Below the pieces are notes generated by a model. It searched no databases, had not been told where the DNA came from, and saw nothing but the letters and a program-made list of their open reading frames with translations. Below are positions 1 through 10,554 of a stretch of 64,000 bases of DNA, piece after piece (within the stretch, counting starts at the first letter, position 1; every line of letters starts with the position of its first letter). The position numbers and the translations under genes are program-made. The DNA is from Metallyticus violacea (Eukaryota > Arthropoda > Insecta > Mantodea > Metallyticidae), in the NCBI GenBank assembly GCA_030762175.1, contig CM060840.1, positions 35,873,501 through 35,937,500 on the forward strand. The letters run 5' to 3'.

Positions 1-852
1 TTATTTTGGAATACAAGCTGTCCTATGATAATTATCTTTTACCAAATAAATATTTCCAGAGGGGATAACGGCTGCTGTAAGAGAAGTCTAACAAGTGCCA
101 TTTCTTCTCTTCCTTTTTTACTTCCAAAGGAGCTAGAACACAATGTTTAAGAACATATGTTTAGAATTAAATACTATCTATAAAATTATTAAAAAAATTA
201 AAAATTAAAAATATTAAGATATAGGGAGTTTTGTGTCAATTATAAAAATGATTGGTTCAATATTTTAAAATATAATTTTATGACATTTACCATACTTACT
301 GAAAATAATTTCAAAATTTTTCTTTCCATTACTTTTATATTTAATTGTGGTACAGTATAAAATGAAGTTTATATCCAATTAAATAAATTAATAGCATAAC
401 ATTCCAAATTAAACCAAGAATAAGGTAAATACATTTCAATAGGTACGTAGGGTTCTACGTAAATAAAATTGTTATGGCGAATTGTTCTACTTAAATATAC
501 AGATAGTAATAATTTATATCTCACTGTACTTTTATGTTATATTTTTTACATATAGTTAATTGTCAACTCCTTATTACAAAAATTCCAGTAGGAACTTCTA
601 AAAGAAAAGTTCGAATGCACCCTCCAGGTTCATTACAGGCTAAGATTAAGCGTTTAACTTCCTGTGCCTTAAACTCAATCAGAGTAATGAGTGAAATAGT
701 TCCAAAAATCATTTATAAATTATTTTCATTACTTTGACACATAAAGTCTCACATTTTTCCTCTGTCTAACGACAATAATTTTAAAATTTTGATCTTTAAA
801 GTATAAGAGTGCTTAGTTGCCATATATTATTAATAACAATAATGTGATCGAA
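1..852. other. AT-rich stretch without recognised gene
   Basis: The sequence is AT-rich with many short A and T runs. The only open frame over 60 codons (534-737, plus) has no start context, domain or composition that I recognise, and chance frames of this size are expected here. I see no tRNA-like, repeat or promoter signal. Confidence 0.6.
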
Positions 853-1013
853 GAACGCCACCTCTCCATCAGGCAGCTTACCAATTATCCTCACGAGGCT
901 TGCTGGATCCAGGCCTCCCTAACTTAGAAAAAATTCTAAGTATGTACCAGGAATCAAACCCGAGACTCCCGGTCAGCTGTCAGCAACACTAACTACTAGA
1001 TCAAGGAGTTGGT
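853..1013 (-). repeat. tRNA-derived SINE relic (singleton D)
   Basis: Read on the minus strand, this patch starts with an A-box-like segment (TAGTAGTTAGTGTTG), followed about 30 bases later by a good B box (GGTTTGATTCC). The spacing is that of a tRNA-type internal RNA polymerase III promoter. A GC-richer tail follows, unlike the AT-rich flanks. I see no second copy of the same body in the window. The lack of a foldable acceptor stem and of a sensible anticodon arm argues against a functional tRNA gene. A SINE or tRNA-pseudogene relic is the likeliest reading. Confidence 0.5.
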
Positions 1014-2478
1014 TTCATATTAACATTACCATCTAACATATTTTTAAACTAGTAATGAATATATTTATAATAAAATATTGAGTAATGTGAACATGTTTTT
1101 AAGAGCACACGAAACATTAATGTGACAGAATTAAGAAAAACAATAAAAATTATTTATTTAATTTATTCTTCAAATACCGCCACATATGTTTGAAGTTTGT
1201 GTCACTCATCAATCAAGTCGTTTATTTCGTTTCCAAACCGAGTAAATGGAAACTGACAACACTTTTCAAATAGCAAGCACTAGTTAACATAGTTTTGTTT
1301 ATTTGCTTCCAGTAATAAGAAAGGTTAAAATGAAACTCAAACTCTTTAGTTACCAGCCTACTTAGGATTTTGCAGTTCTGTAGTGGAAGTTCCTGCTTAA
1401 TCCTATTTTCAAGAATACTTCAGCACCTGTCACAGTCGTTTAGCTAGTTTCAGAACAGCGTCTCACGGAATACGAACTTGCGGTAAAACAATCAGCACCC
1501 GGATTCTGGTCACACAGTTGCGCTTATTTGTCTATTGCATTCAGATCCTCTATGCATGTAATTCAATTTGTAGTTTGTTCCATCCCATCAATGTCGCCAC
1601 CTCTATCCTCATTCTCGGAGCCCTGGGTGAAATGGCACGTACACTCCATAAAGGCGGGAAATAAAAAGAGGGTCTCAAGGGAATTCGTTCTTCTAACGTA
1701 ATCCAATGGACGTCAACTTGCCTAATTTCACACTCCTTTGAAGATTCTTTTATTGTAGTAATCACCTCTTTCGTTGGTGAAAAGCCTTCCGAGGCTCGTT
1801 GGCGTCCTTATGTTATGATCATTAGCACAAACGACGTAATGAGATGCTGATTATGTTCATTGGTCGGGTCGTCCCAATTGTAGGCATCGATTTTCGAGCC
1901 TTTTCTTACTCTGGCAACAAGTTAAAACATTAAGTCTTATCCTGTAATGCACCTTCTTTTAGAAGTTCCTAGCTAGAATCTTTTGTAAGAATCCTGATAA
2001 AACATTAATAAATACAAAAACATGACGTAAATCAGAGAGATATATATAAACAATAACTGCGTATGTATTAAATAGATTAATTTACCACAGTTAAATTATA
2101 TTCATAGTTCCACATATCGATTGAAATTTGTTTATTTTATTCTCTGTCAGTATTTCTCAAATTATTTTAAGTCAAAAGATTTTTCAGTCTCGTTCAAAAA
2201 CAAATTTTAGGCAGTTCCTACAACAACTAGTTCTTTTAACTCGAGACACTAAAACTATTAGAACACTCAATGCAATAACATGTGTATAACTCTACAATAT
2301 TACCAACTTTGGTATAATACGTAATGCGATGGTTATTAATTTATTTCAGTGGATTCAAATAAATTACATATTTTGAAAGTTTTACACATATTTTTAATTT
2401 TTATATTTACGACGCGGCGGTTTCTATATAAAACCATAGTACACCATCACCATTTGTTATATCGGAGATGACACAGTG
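1014..2478. other. Intergenic or intronic stretch with a GC-richer patch
   Basis: Mostly AT-rich unique sequence. About 1400-1930 is noticeably richer in GC and in CpG than its flanks but holds no convincing reading frame; a 71-codon minus-strand frame at 1550-1765 has no recognisable domain. A TATA-like string (CTATATAAAA, 2424-2433) follows a short GC-rich run, but nothing downstream supports a gene. Confidence 0.5.
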
Positions 2479-2494
2479 CGCCACGTCTAATGAA

Positions 2495-2777
2495 TGAATA
2501 GTGTTTAACGCCCGTTTTTGCTACAGAGGCACCATAGGCGATGGACACTGATGATACACGAGATGAAATGATATATTGGGAAAGGATTTTTATTTTTAAG
2601 GAAGGAAGCAATCATCCCAGGGCTAAGTTTAGGCTACCTTCCCGGCATTTGCCATTTATGAGGACTGAGGAAAACCTGGAAAAAACCTCAGTCAGGGAGG
2701 ACGGTCCTGGTGGTATTCGAACCCAGACCTCCCGCTCACGAGTCCGCGACTTGACGACCTCGGCCACCCGTGGCCGT
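2495..2777 (-). repeat. SINE family A, copy 1 (full length)
   Basis: A tRNA-derived SINE in reverse orientation. On the minus strand the head is CCACGGGTGGCCGAGGTCG (A box of the Ser/Leu-like type TGGCCGAGG), followed by a B box (GGGTTCGAATACC). A conserved body of about 200 bp ends in the plus-strand AGTGTTTAACGCCCG, the complement of the 3' end. It is bracketed by a perfect 16 bp target-site duplication (CGCCACGTCTAATGAA at 2479-2494 and 2778-2793), the mark of LINE-driven retrotransposition. Short open frames here are artefacts of the repeat. The perfect duplication suggests a fairly recent insertion. Confidence 0.92.
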
Positions 2778-2793
2778 CGCCACGTCTAATGAA

Positions 2794-3050
2794 AACAACT
2801 GTACTTAGTAACGAAACAGGACCCAGTTTCTCTTGGTTCTCTTCGACACTTGCATAACGTTGGTCTTGGTCAAATAGGCATATCACTAGTTCCCATCCAT
2901 ACGTCTTAGAAACTGCATCAGTGTTGAAACATTAGAAACGTATGAACCAAAATAGATTACATTCTTTACAAGCGAAAGTTTAGCAATGAACATAAAGGCA
3001 ATTATTTTAATGAAGAGCTTGTACTAGATAATTATATAGATCTTTTATCT
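2794..3050. other. Unique AT-rich stretch
   Basis: No gene, repeat family or RNA signal was recognised. It separates SINE copy A1 from the CpG-richer patch that follows. Confidence 0.5.
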
Positions 3051-3059
3051 ATTACTTAT

Positions 3060-3400
3060 CTGCTTATCTACGATACGGACATAACGTTCTTGCGGCCTAC
3101 TTCCCTAGTAGAGCAGGGTGGAGTGTACCGTGTCATCTTCTCATGGAGATGTAGAGCGTGGAATGCGCCTGTCCGATTCGTGCCGCACGCGTGGCACTGA
3201 CCGTTTCTGATAGCGTGACCACCCCGCGAGCATGTGACCTTCCAACAATCGCGTTTTTGTTTTGCCTTTTAATGAAATTCAGCTTGTGAGTTTTGTTGCG
3301 TTTTTCTTTCCTTTCTTTCTCCATTGTTTGGTCATACAGTACACTCGAGGGAGTATAAAACTGCTGCACTTGGGCAGTAGTGTCGAGGCAGGCGTAGGAA
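3060..3400 (+). promoter_or_regulatory. CpG-rich patch ending in a TATA-like box
   Basis: About 3085-3250 is GC- and CpG-rich in an otherwise AT-rich region. It is followed by GAGTATAAAAC with the TATAAAA at 3354-3360. A CAGT that resembles the arthropod initiator core lies at 3375-3378, which is closer to the TATA box than usual (about 22 bp from TATA start to the A, against about 30). The layout resembles a plus-strand core promoter, but no coding exon follows that I can recognise. A frame of 78 codons on the minus strand (3133-3369) lacks any recognisable domain. Confidence 0.2.
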
Positions 3401-4490
3401 AATCACTTAAATAAGATTAAGGCCACGTTAGAAAGAAAAGGTCACTCTTAGTCCACATTTCATATAGTGATAGAAATTTAAATGTTATTTATAAAATAAA
3501 AATTATAATATCTGTATTCATATTTAATATTAATAATATTTAAATATTTGATTGCATTATTTTTATTTATTATATTGCATCTACCATGCTTCTACGGAGA
3601 TGCCTAGCCTAGATGATGCCATTTAAATCTCCCTTTCAAATGATAAATTACTTTCTATAAAATAAACAAAATATTACATAATGATAGTTTAGAGCCTAAG
3701 TATTAAATACAAGTTGCATACAGAAATGCTTCGATAATTGAACACAACACGGATTAATGAGTGAATTTTCTATTCCTCTTCAAAACCACTGCTGACTAAA
3801 GTTGAAGATATGACGATACTGTTCGAAATAGCAAGATATATATCTTCAGAGCCGTCCGATTTCACACTTATAAACTTCTGTTTGTCTAGACATATTTCCT
3901 CAATTTAAGCAAGTAGGAGAGAACTTTACAATCTTGTTCAGGACATTATGATGAAATTAAACATTTTGATAGTAAGCAAAGTGTGAGTTTTTGTAGCTCA
4001 GTGAGTTGAAGGCATTATAATAGAACTCAAATTGTATGAATTTAACATAAACATAAATTCGGCATTCCATTGCTTGGAATCCAAAGCCATAAATTTCAAT
4101 TTTATTTATTTTAATTGCGAAAATAAGTTTAGAAACTAAAGGAATGAAGTAATTTTATAAACTACCTAATTATAATACATTCATGAAATTATAAAGACAA
4201 ATAAAGCTCTCTCAAATGTAGTGAATATTTACCTAATGCGCATTGAACTCGAGATAAAGAACTGTTCTCTTCTCTCGAAAAGCCTTTAGCTCCTACAGCG
4301 AGGAAGAAATTAATTCCTTTAAAACATGACATTTATGAAGTCAGAAAGCGCCGTTAGGTCTGGAGATGTTTGTCCAAAAAGTATACATCTTGACATATAC
4401 TTAAAGCAGTATTGGGCCCTTCATGAATTTTAGAATTCAAAGGGAATTTACTTTAAAACCATTGACACTCCATATTTCCTAGTTCATTTC
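3401..4490. other. AT-rich stretch without recognised gene
   Basis: Unique AT-rich DNA. I see no open frame of note, no tRNA-like boxes and no repeat shared with the rest of the window. Confidence 0.5.
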
Positions 4491-4513
4491 CTAACTACTG
4501 TCATGCCAAGCAT

Positions 4514-4650
4514 GGTGACGTCACTTGAGGCTTAATATAATTGGTTACCAGTACCTTGTCTAAAATTCTCGAACGGTTGTCTTTGGGTCGGTGAAAACTT
4601 TGGTCCCATCCTTCTGAGCTCGAGAAGTGGTAGGCTGTAGGTAAGAAGTT
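4514..4650 (+). promoter_or_regulatory. CRE-like palindrome and downstream splice-donor-like site
   Basis: GTGACGTCAC (4515-4524) is a perfect 10 bp palindrome containing the full CREB/ATF site TGACGTCA. About 120 bp of GC-richer sequence follows, ending in CTGTAG|GTAAGAAG with the GT at 4641-4642, close to the animal 5' splice-site consensus. The arrangement would suit a promoter plus a short untranslated first exon. Both motifs are short enough to arise by chance and I found no partner exon. Confidence 0.15.
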
Positions 4651-5200
4651 CCCATGGGAAATGCAACATTTTTCAGAGAACGTTGAGAAATTGAAAACGG
4701 AGATTCTTGCTCATGGTAACTCATATTTGGCTTTATTATGTAATTTGTTTTGTTTTATTCGAAATATAATTTATATAAAGAGTTTTTGCTAAATTTTAGG
4801 GTAATGTTATAATACGTTGTAAGAATAATCACAGGGCTGAGGTAGAACAAAAGAGTGTTACTAAGGATTTTTTTAAGAACGTTAAATTTGCTTGTTATTT
4901 ATTTAATGACATTTTAAAAGATCGCCTGCTAATAGCAGAAATCATATTTGCAAGCCAGAAAAGCAGTTTTCTTATTTTTTTTAATTGTGAATAGTTTCGC
5001 AGCATATGCTCCTTGTAAAAAGAAACTATTTAAATGTTTTAAAAGGTTCTAAAAATGTATTGTGAATATTTTTATTCTTTGTTTAACAGTGTATTTCATG
5101 AAGTACATAAAACCAATTTGTTCAGCTTGTCACAATATGCGGGATTTGCATTGAAGTTTTGTCAAAAATGTTGTTAATGTTGCTAAATCTTAAAAAAAAA

Positions 5201-5221
5201 CCACACACACACACACACACA
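5201..5221. repeat. (AC)n microsatellite
   Basis: An uninterrupted AC dinucleotide run of about 10 units, preceded by an A run and followed by a short AT run. Confidence 0.95.
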
Positions 5222-5630
5222 AATATATATAAAACAACCCGACTTTACGAATCCTAATAATTAATTCTTTCTTTTAGCTGCTGTTGCTACAAGTTGCAGT
5301 CTTGTAAAGCTCGTTATGATATCAAAGTCTTAAATGTTGTTAATGTTGAAGTTTCAAATATGCTATAAATGGATCCAATCATCTTGTAACATATAAAAAG
5401 TACTTTTCAACCTAAGAAAGCTAGTTTTGAACATAATCCTTGATATTTACATATTTAAAGCAAAAAGTATCCATATATAAATTATTAACTTCCTTTTACC
5501 ACTTAAACTTTGAGAAAAATAGCCAAAGACAGAATAATTAAGTGAAAAATACGGAAAATAATCGTCTCTTTGCATTAAAGGTAAACTTTCTATTCTGCAT
5601 TTTCTGATAAGAGAAAAGTATCGCTGTCTC
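5222..5630. other. AT-rich stretch without recognised gene
   Basis: Unique AT-rich sequence between the AC microsatellite and a possible retroelement fragment. No feature recognised. Confidence 0.5.
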
Positions 5631-5635
5631 GGAGA

Positions 5636-5830
5636 AATGCTTAATCAACTTGAAAGATTACAAAAGCAAGCTATAAGACTTATAATAGAATTTGTAAAAA
5701 CCTCCCCCATGATTCAATGTACTCCTTACAGGACTGAAACTACGAAAAAAAATATATATTGTTGTACGAGAATCATATAAGAATACGGATATTTTAATGC
5801 AGTCACAGACACCTAGCATCCTAGCATGGA
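5636..5830 (+). pseudogene. Possible non-LTR retrotransposon C-terminal fragment
   Basis: One plus-strand frame reads LERLQKQAIRLIIEF and, after a frame change, LKLRKKIYIVVRESY. This resembles the segment after the reverse transcriptase core in Jockey and related LINEs (LE-x-x-QxxAxRxI, followed by a leucine-rich stretch). The frame is broken within about 100 bp and nothing diagnostic (no YxDD, no endonuclease) is nearby. The similarity is short, so this is tentative. Confidence 0.3.
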
Positions 5831-7185
5831 TTCACCCTATGGCTACAAATTTCAAATATACAATCGACTACCAACCTTAAGGAATGCTGTTACTGCCAAA
5901 CCCCATGAAAAGTAGTGGTATATATATTTTTTTTTCAGCAGAACTTCTTCCAATATCTATCAAAAGTGCAACTGATACCTACAGCCTGAAGCAATTAACC
6001 CTAGACACATTCAGTACGATATTCCCGAAGAAACGTCTTCGTATATATTTATGACTCCCAGCTAAAACATCAGGCAAATGTGTGAGGAGATTTTCTACAT
6101 TCCAATCGGACAATACCTAACTGCGTATGATAGAGAGCTTGAAGTTATTCATTCAGTCCTCAAACGGTTCCTGCTACACTTTGAAAAGTTTTTCAGATTC
6201 CAGAACTATAATTGAATCTCTTAACCTCCATCATCAAAAGCAATTCCAACATTTTATAAGACAGCAAAACAACTAGAAACTTAAACAATATAGTGCCTAA
6301 TTCCCGGATACTGCCATATTTCTAGCAAAAAAATATGCAAACTTCATAGATAAGAGAACAGCAAAGATAGCTAACAATTTCAATATGCTAGTGTCATATC
6401 ATAACTTAAATTACATATCAAGAAGATAATAAAGGAATCAAATCCAGGAATTAGAAAGTAAAATAACTTCAAAAGAGTTCCATAACGAGTATCCCAAGAA
6501 AGGAAGCAATTTCAATGTTTCACTTGACCACTGGACATGACATCCTCGCTAAACACCTACATATGTTTGTCAACTTCTGTCTCCACACTGTATGTTGTGC
6601 AACCTTGAAGAGCCTACCTTTAAATCTGTTCAGTACTAAACACTGAAACCAAGCTGTATTGGGAAGCACGAAGACTAATGAACGAGTATTTTCTTTTTAA
6701 CCATTTACTTGCCATTTGAGAAAAAAATATATTTAATCAAGTGTGGTTACAGTTTATTCGCTCTGGTGAAAAAAACTATATATATTATTTTATTGTTTAA
6801 ATTTTCAATATAGTTTCCTACCTGATTCCTCAGCAGGAAGCTCGTGTTGCGCTTGGAAGGACGCTTAGTATTAAAACCTATAAGAAAGAAAATTAAATTA
6901 TTATTTTTCTGATTTACACAAAAATGTCTAATGCAAATATAGTAGAGTAAAAATAAAGCATATAAATCTTATGGGAGAACATATTTTCAACTAAAAACAC
7001 AAAAGTATTGCGCATAATTGCGATTGTCACGTTGTTTAACTGTAAATTAGAGGTAAATAAATATTTACCTATACATCGTTTTTAAAAAGGAAGACATGCC
7101 ATTTTGAAGTGAAGTAGCATTTTTTTCCTTCATAAAATGCTAACATTGTATTAAATTTAATAACAGCGAAGAATATATTCCTTTA
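5831..7185. other. AT-rich stretch without recognised gene
   Basis: No convincing frame, repeat or tRNA-like signal. About 5830-6700 is slightly richer in C than its surroundings and could be the rest of a decayed element, but I could not identify it. Confidence 0.45.
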
Positions 7186-7765
7186 GTGCGAGGTTATTTC
7201 AGTTACGAGACGGCAGAGAGGGGCTACGACCTGGGAGAAGCCAGTCATCAAGACCGTGTAATGCACGTGCAGGTAGCAACTTAGTTAGTTAAAGGAAGGC
7301 TTTGCTAACGAGTGGTAGTACGTTACTCTTTCATTATGTGTAAATTGTGAGTTAAATGGTCTCAGTTATATATATATTCGTACATATATATATATATATA
7401 TATATATAGATTTGAAGAATGTGGTTTTATGTATGTTACATATGTGAAAACCGATTCTTGCAGGGAAATGGTAAGACAATTGGTAATCGTACTTGGCAGA
7501 GAAACTGTTCACCAGCTTCTTAAAAAGTTACGAGAGACAGAATCTACAAACGATAAGAAACGTGTTCCGAACCGCTGTGTTCTTATAATAGAAAAGCTAA
7601 ATGAAATACAGGAATTTCCTACGCAGATACTAGCAATGTATTGCCTCTGAGGATTTTACAATATCTCTTATAATACAGTTAGGTGCTTATTATTATCAGT
7701 TTAAATACAGCATACTTTATGTTTTCAGTAAAATATAAATACTAAAATTATAATTCTAATTGATA
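7186..7765 (+). repeat. Transposase-N-terminus repeat, copy 1
   Basis: A block of about 570 bp that aligns along its whole length with 37408-37957. Shared landmarks are GTTATTTC/GAGTTACGAG near the start, GTGCAGGTAGCAACTT, a coding core, AGCAATGTATTGC and a terminal GTTTTCAGTAAAA. The core (7429-7650) encodes 73 codons beginning MYVTYVKTDSCREMVRQL and including HQLLKKLRETES and DKKRVPNRCVL. This is the layout of the DUF4817-type helix-turn-helix region that starts many insect Tc1/mariner-superfamily transposases. The frame stops before any DDE catalytic domain. This copy also has an AT microsatellite expansion (about 7365-7408) that copy 2 lacks. It is probably a non-autonomous or truncated transposon family. 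Confidence 0.6.
7365..7408. repeat. (AT)n microsatellite inside the transposase-N-terminus repeat
   Basis: Interrupted TA/AT dinucleotide run, longest uninterrupted portion about 7384-7408. The sister copy at 37.4 kb has only a few AT steps at the same place, so the run expanded after the two copies separated. Confidence 0.9.
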
Positions 7766-8700
7766 CTTTTTCTAGTCGTGGCGGTTTCAAATTCCTACTA
7801 AGCAGCTGCCCATAACTCAAACAATCTCACTGTACCTCTTTATAATCCGTTAAATTGTGTTAAATTCTAACTCACAACCACCAGATAATCATAAAAGAGA
7901 ATAATAATAAAAAGGACGAAAGGAAGAAAGAAAGCTAGAAAGAAAAGAGCCAACGGAGCTGTTGATTTTCTTGCCTATGTAAACACTGTAAACGCTACCC
8001 CAAGCGCAAAATTCTTTTAGATTTTTACGAGCATTAAAATAACCTAAGTTACTTGGGTTGAACTCTACAGGAATCACATTTCTTCGTTCATCCTTACACT
8101 GCGACGATCGTCAAATATTTCAGCAGTTGGGTATTTAATTCATTTGTTTCCCTGCAAATTTCACATTTTTGAGGAGTTGAAGGGGCACCTGTGGAGATAC
8201 AGATTTCATTCAGATGAGGTGCAGAAGGCGGTGCTAGCTTTATCTGTAAGAAGAACTGAACATCACCTAATAGTAGGATAAATGTCTCGTGGCTGGCAGA
8301 CTTTCATTTTTTGTGACACTTTATTTTGGTAATAAGCTTTTGCCTCATACGATACAAATATCAAAACGTCAATGAAGCCATAGAATCTTTGCGCGAATAT
8401 TACTTGCAAGAAATGCCTCTTAAGAATTTTAACTCACAAATTTATAGGTTTGCCTCATTCTTAGTGTATTTTACAAATTGATTACGTACACTGGTAATAT
8501 GCGTTTTAGTATTAAAATTAAAGATATAAATTAAATTTTAATAAAATTAAAATTAACACTCAGCAATATCATGCAAACGAAAATAACTCTCTTTGTGTAC
8601 ATTTTAGTATTTATTTACAGACCTAGTAAACACTACCTTTACTTTTATAGTCTTGGCTTTCAGTCCCTAACTGTACACTTGAAGGCTTCCCTTTTATTTT
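7766..8700. other. AT-rich stretch without recognised gene
   Basis: Unique sequence with a purine-rich patch around 7890-7955 (AAAG/GAAAG runs). No gene or repeat family recognised. Confidence 0.5.
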
Positions 8701-8728
8701 TAATGGTACTTTTCTCAACATTTTATTA

Positions 8729-8926
8729 GTGACAGCTTATTTGGTAGAGATATTCGATATTTTGTGCCGCATGGATGGGTCAACGACCAAAGGCGCTCCT
8801 GTCTGCCAGAGATGGGTGTCTCCCCTGGAATACCTGAGCACGGTCTCCTCCCAATTGGAAAGACACGTCGTTCTGAAGCACGACTGTCTTGAGTCTGAAC
8901 CTATCATTTGTGATAATGTCCTATGA
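8729..8926. other. GC-richer patch with open frames, unidentified
   Basis: This 200 bp patch is richer in GC than its flanks. It has a 65-codon plus-strand frame from an ATG (8729) and a second open plus-strand frame running through about 8730-8895. TTTTATTAG just upstream is a weak splice-acceptor-like string. I recognise no domain in either frame, and no donor-like site closes the patch convincingly. It could be a decayed repeat, an exon or chance. Confidence 0.15.
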
Positions 8927-9335
8927 TATTATTGATACTATATGACCTTTCTCTAATACTTATTGTAGATATCCGAGTAGGGGAAAAGTTTACAAAGAGC
9001 ACACAGTTTATGTACTGAAGTGGAGGTTTAAAATCATTGTTGATTAAGTTTTAGGCTTTACCTCGCCACCTGAGACAATTGCACTTTGACGTTTCAAATT
9101 ACACTCTTTGCTTATGGTACAGTTTTAAAGAGGAATGAGTTGGTAGCACAATCGTGGCCTGTCGACCTGGATTGTATTGTACTTTGAATTTTGAAAAGTT
9201 AAACTGCAAAAAATATTGAACATTTGATGCAATTGTTTTGTTTTAATTAATAACTGTTTAAAAAGTGTGTATACCCTACAAGAAAGAAGCAGATTAGCCA
9301 GGAATTTCGAAACAGGCTGTATCAATATTTGTAAA
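8927..9335. other. Unique stretch without recognised gene
   Basis: No coding, repeat or RNA signal identified. Confidence 0.5.
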
Positions 9336-9525
9336 ATTATTGCCTCCTCTTGGTCTTCCGGTTGGTGTTATCCGGATTCGAATCCCGGTACCAACTTGGA
9401 TATTTTCTACATTAGGGAGGTTTGGAACGGAATCCACCCAGCCCCATAAGAGGAAATGGCAAACTGCTTAATAATAAGGTACGTCTGTTGGCGACCGGCA
9501 GAAATTGGCGTGTTGATCACATGTA
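9336..9525 (+). repeat. tRNA-related SINE relic (singleton E)
   Basis: Contains a near-perfect B box (GGATTCGAATCCCGG, about 9373-9387) followed by a GC-richer tail (AACGGAATCCACCCAGCCCC, then AGAGGAAATGGCAAACTGC) that looks like a SINE body. The A-box part upstream is poorly preserved. No related copy is seen elsewhere in the window. It is an RNA polymerase III-type repeat, not a functional tRNA gene. Confidence 0.5.
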
Positions 9526-10550
9526 CTCTTGCAATACTGTACTATATCAATGATATCGCAAGACGAACTTAGGGGACATAGCGATAATTGCGGATGACCT
9601 AAAGTCTATAGCGGCAAAAAAAAAAGTCTTCAGAAAAAGCACGTTTTCATCCTATAATTAACAGATTATTTTTAATTCAATCCAAATTCAAACATTAATA
9701 AAAACGACCAACGTTGCAAGGCAGCGACATACAGATCTCATAACCATTGAATCGTTTTTAAGATTCTAAGTAGGCTATCTGTAAGTAGATATTTCAAAAT
9801 GGAGGGGTGAAACTTAATGTAATTAAACTTGGTTTTAAACTTCCAATCCAGCATCTTAATTGACTTTTTTGATTACATTTCATAATTTAAAATGGATAGT
9901 TACTCAGTTATTCAGTTCTGAATTGAAATTCTTGAATTTAGTGACAAGCTACATAAATGAACTGAAATTGCGAACCCTTAACTGTTCGGAATGGAATGAA
10001 TGAAAGCGGAATAAAAAAAACCTCAGATTTAAATAAATAATTATTTTTACTGCATAAAACATCTTGTTTTGTAAAATAATTAAATTATAATTTAAGTAAT
10101 CAATATCAATTTATGTTGAAAAAATATCTATGGGACGCATTTATTGTGTGTGTTAACGAAGCCCCTAAATTAAATATTAAATTTAGCTCTAAAAATAAAA
10201 TCTTACTATAGATTTTGTACTAAAATCATATTAGTGATCTGGCACAGCCTATATACATTTGGCAACGATATTTGTTATATTAACACATAAAAATTGAAGC
10301 ACTAAAATTGCCTCAGTCTCTTATCGGAGAACTGAAATACTCGGCGAAATACTGTTCTGTGCAACGCTACGAGACCCTGGGCAGATGAACAAATGAGGCG
10401 CAGCTTGTAAACTTGTATTTGCATTTTTAGGATTAGTTAGAATGATTTATTCTCTTCTTTATCTCTCCCAGCCTGAGCAAGTAGAAATCGTTTAAAGGCT
10501 GGTGTACTAGGTATGTTTCGTTAACCAAGTATATATAGTAAACAACCCTT
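9526..10550. other. AT-rich stretch without recognised gene
   Basis: Strongly AT-rich from about 9600 onward, with A runs and no reading frame of note. Confidence 0.5.
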
Positions 10551-10554
10551 AAAA

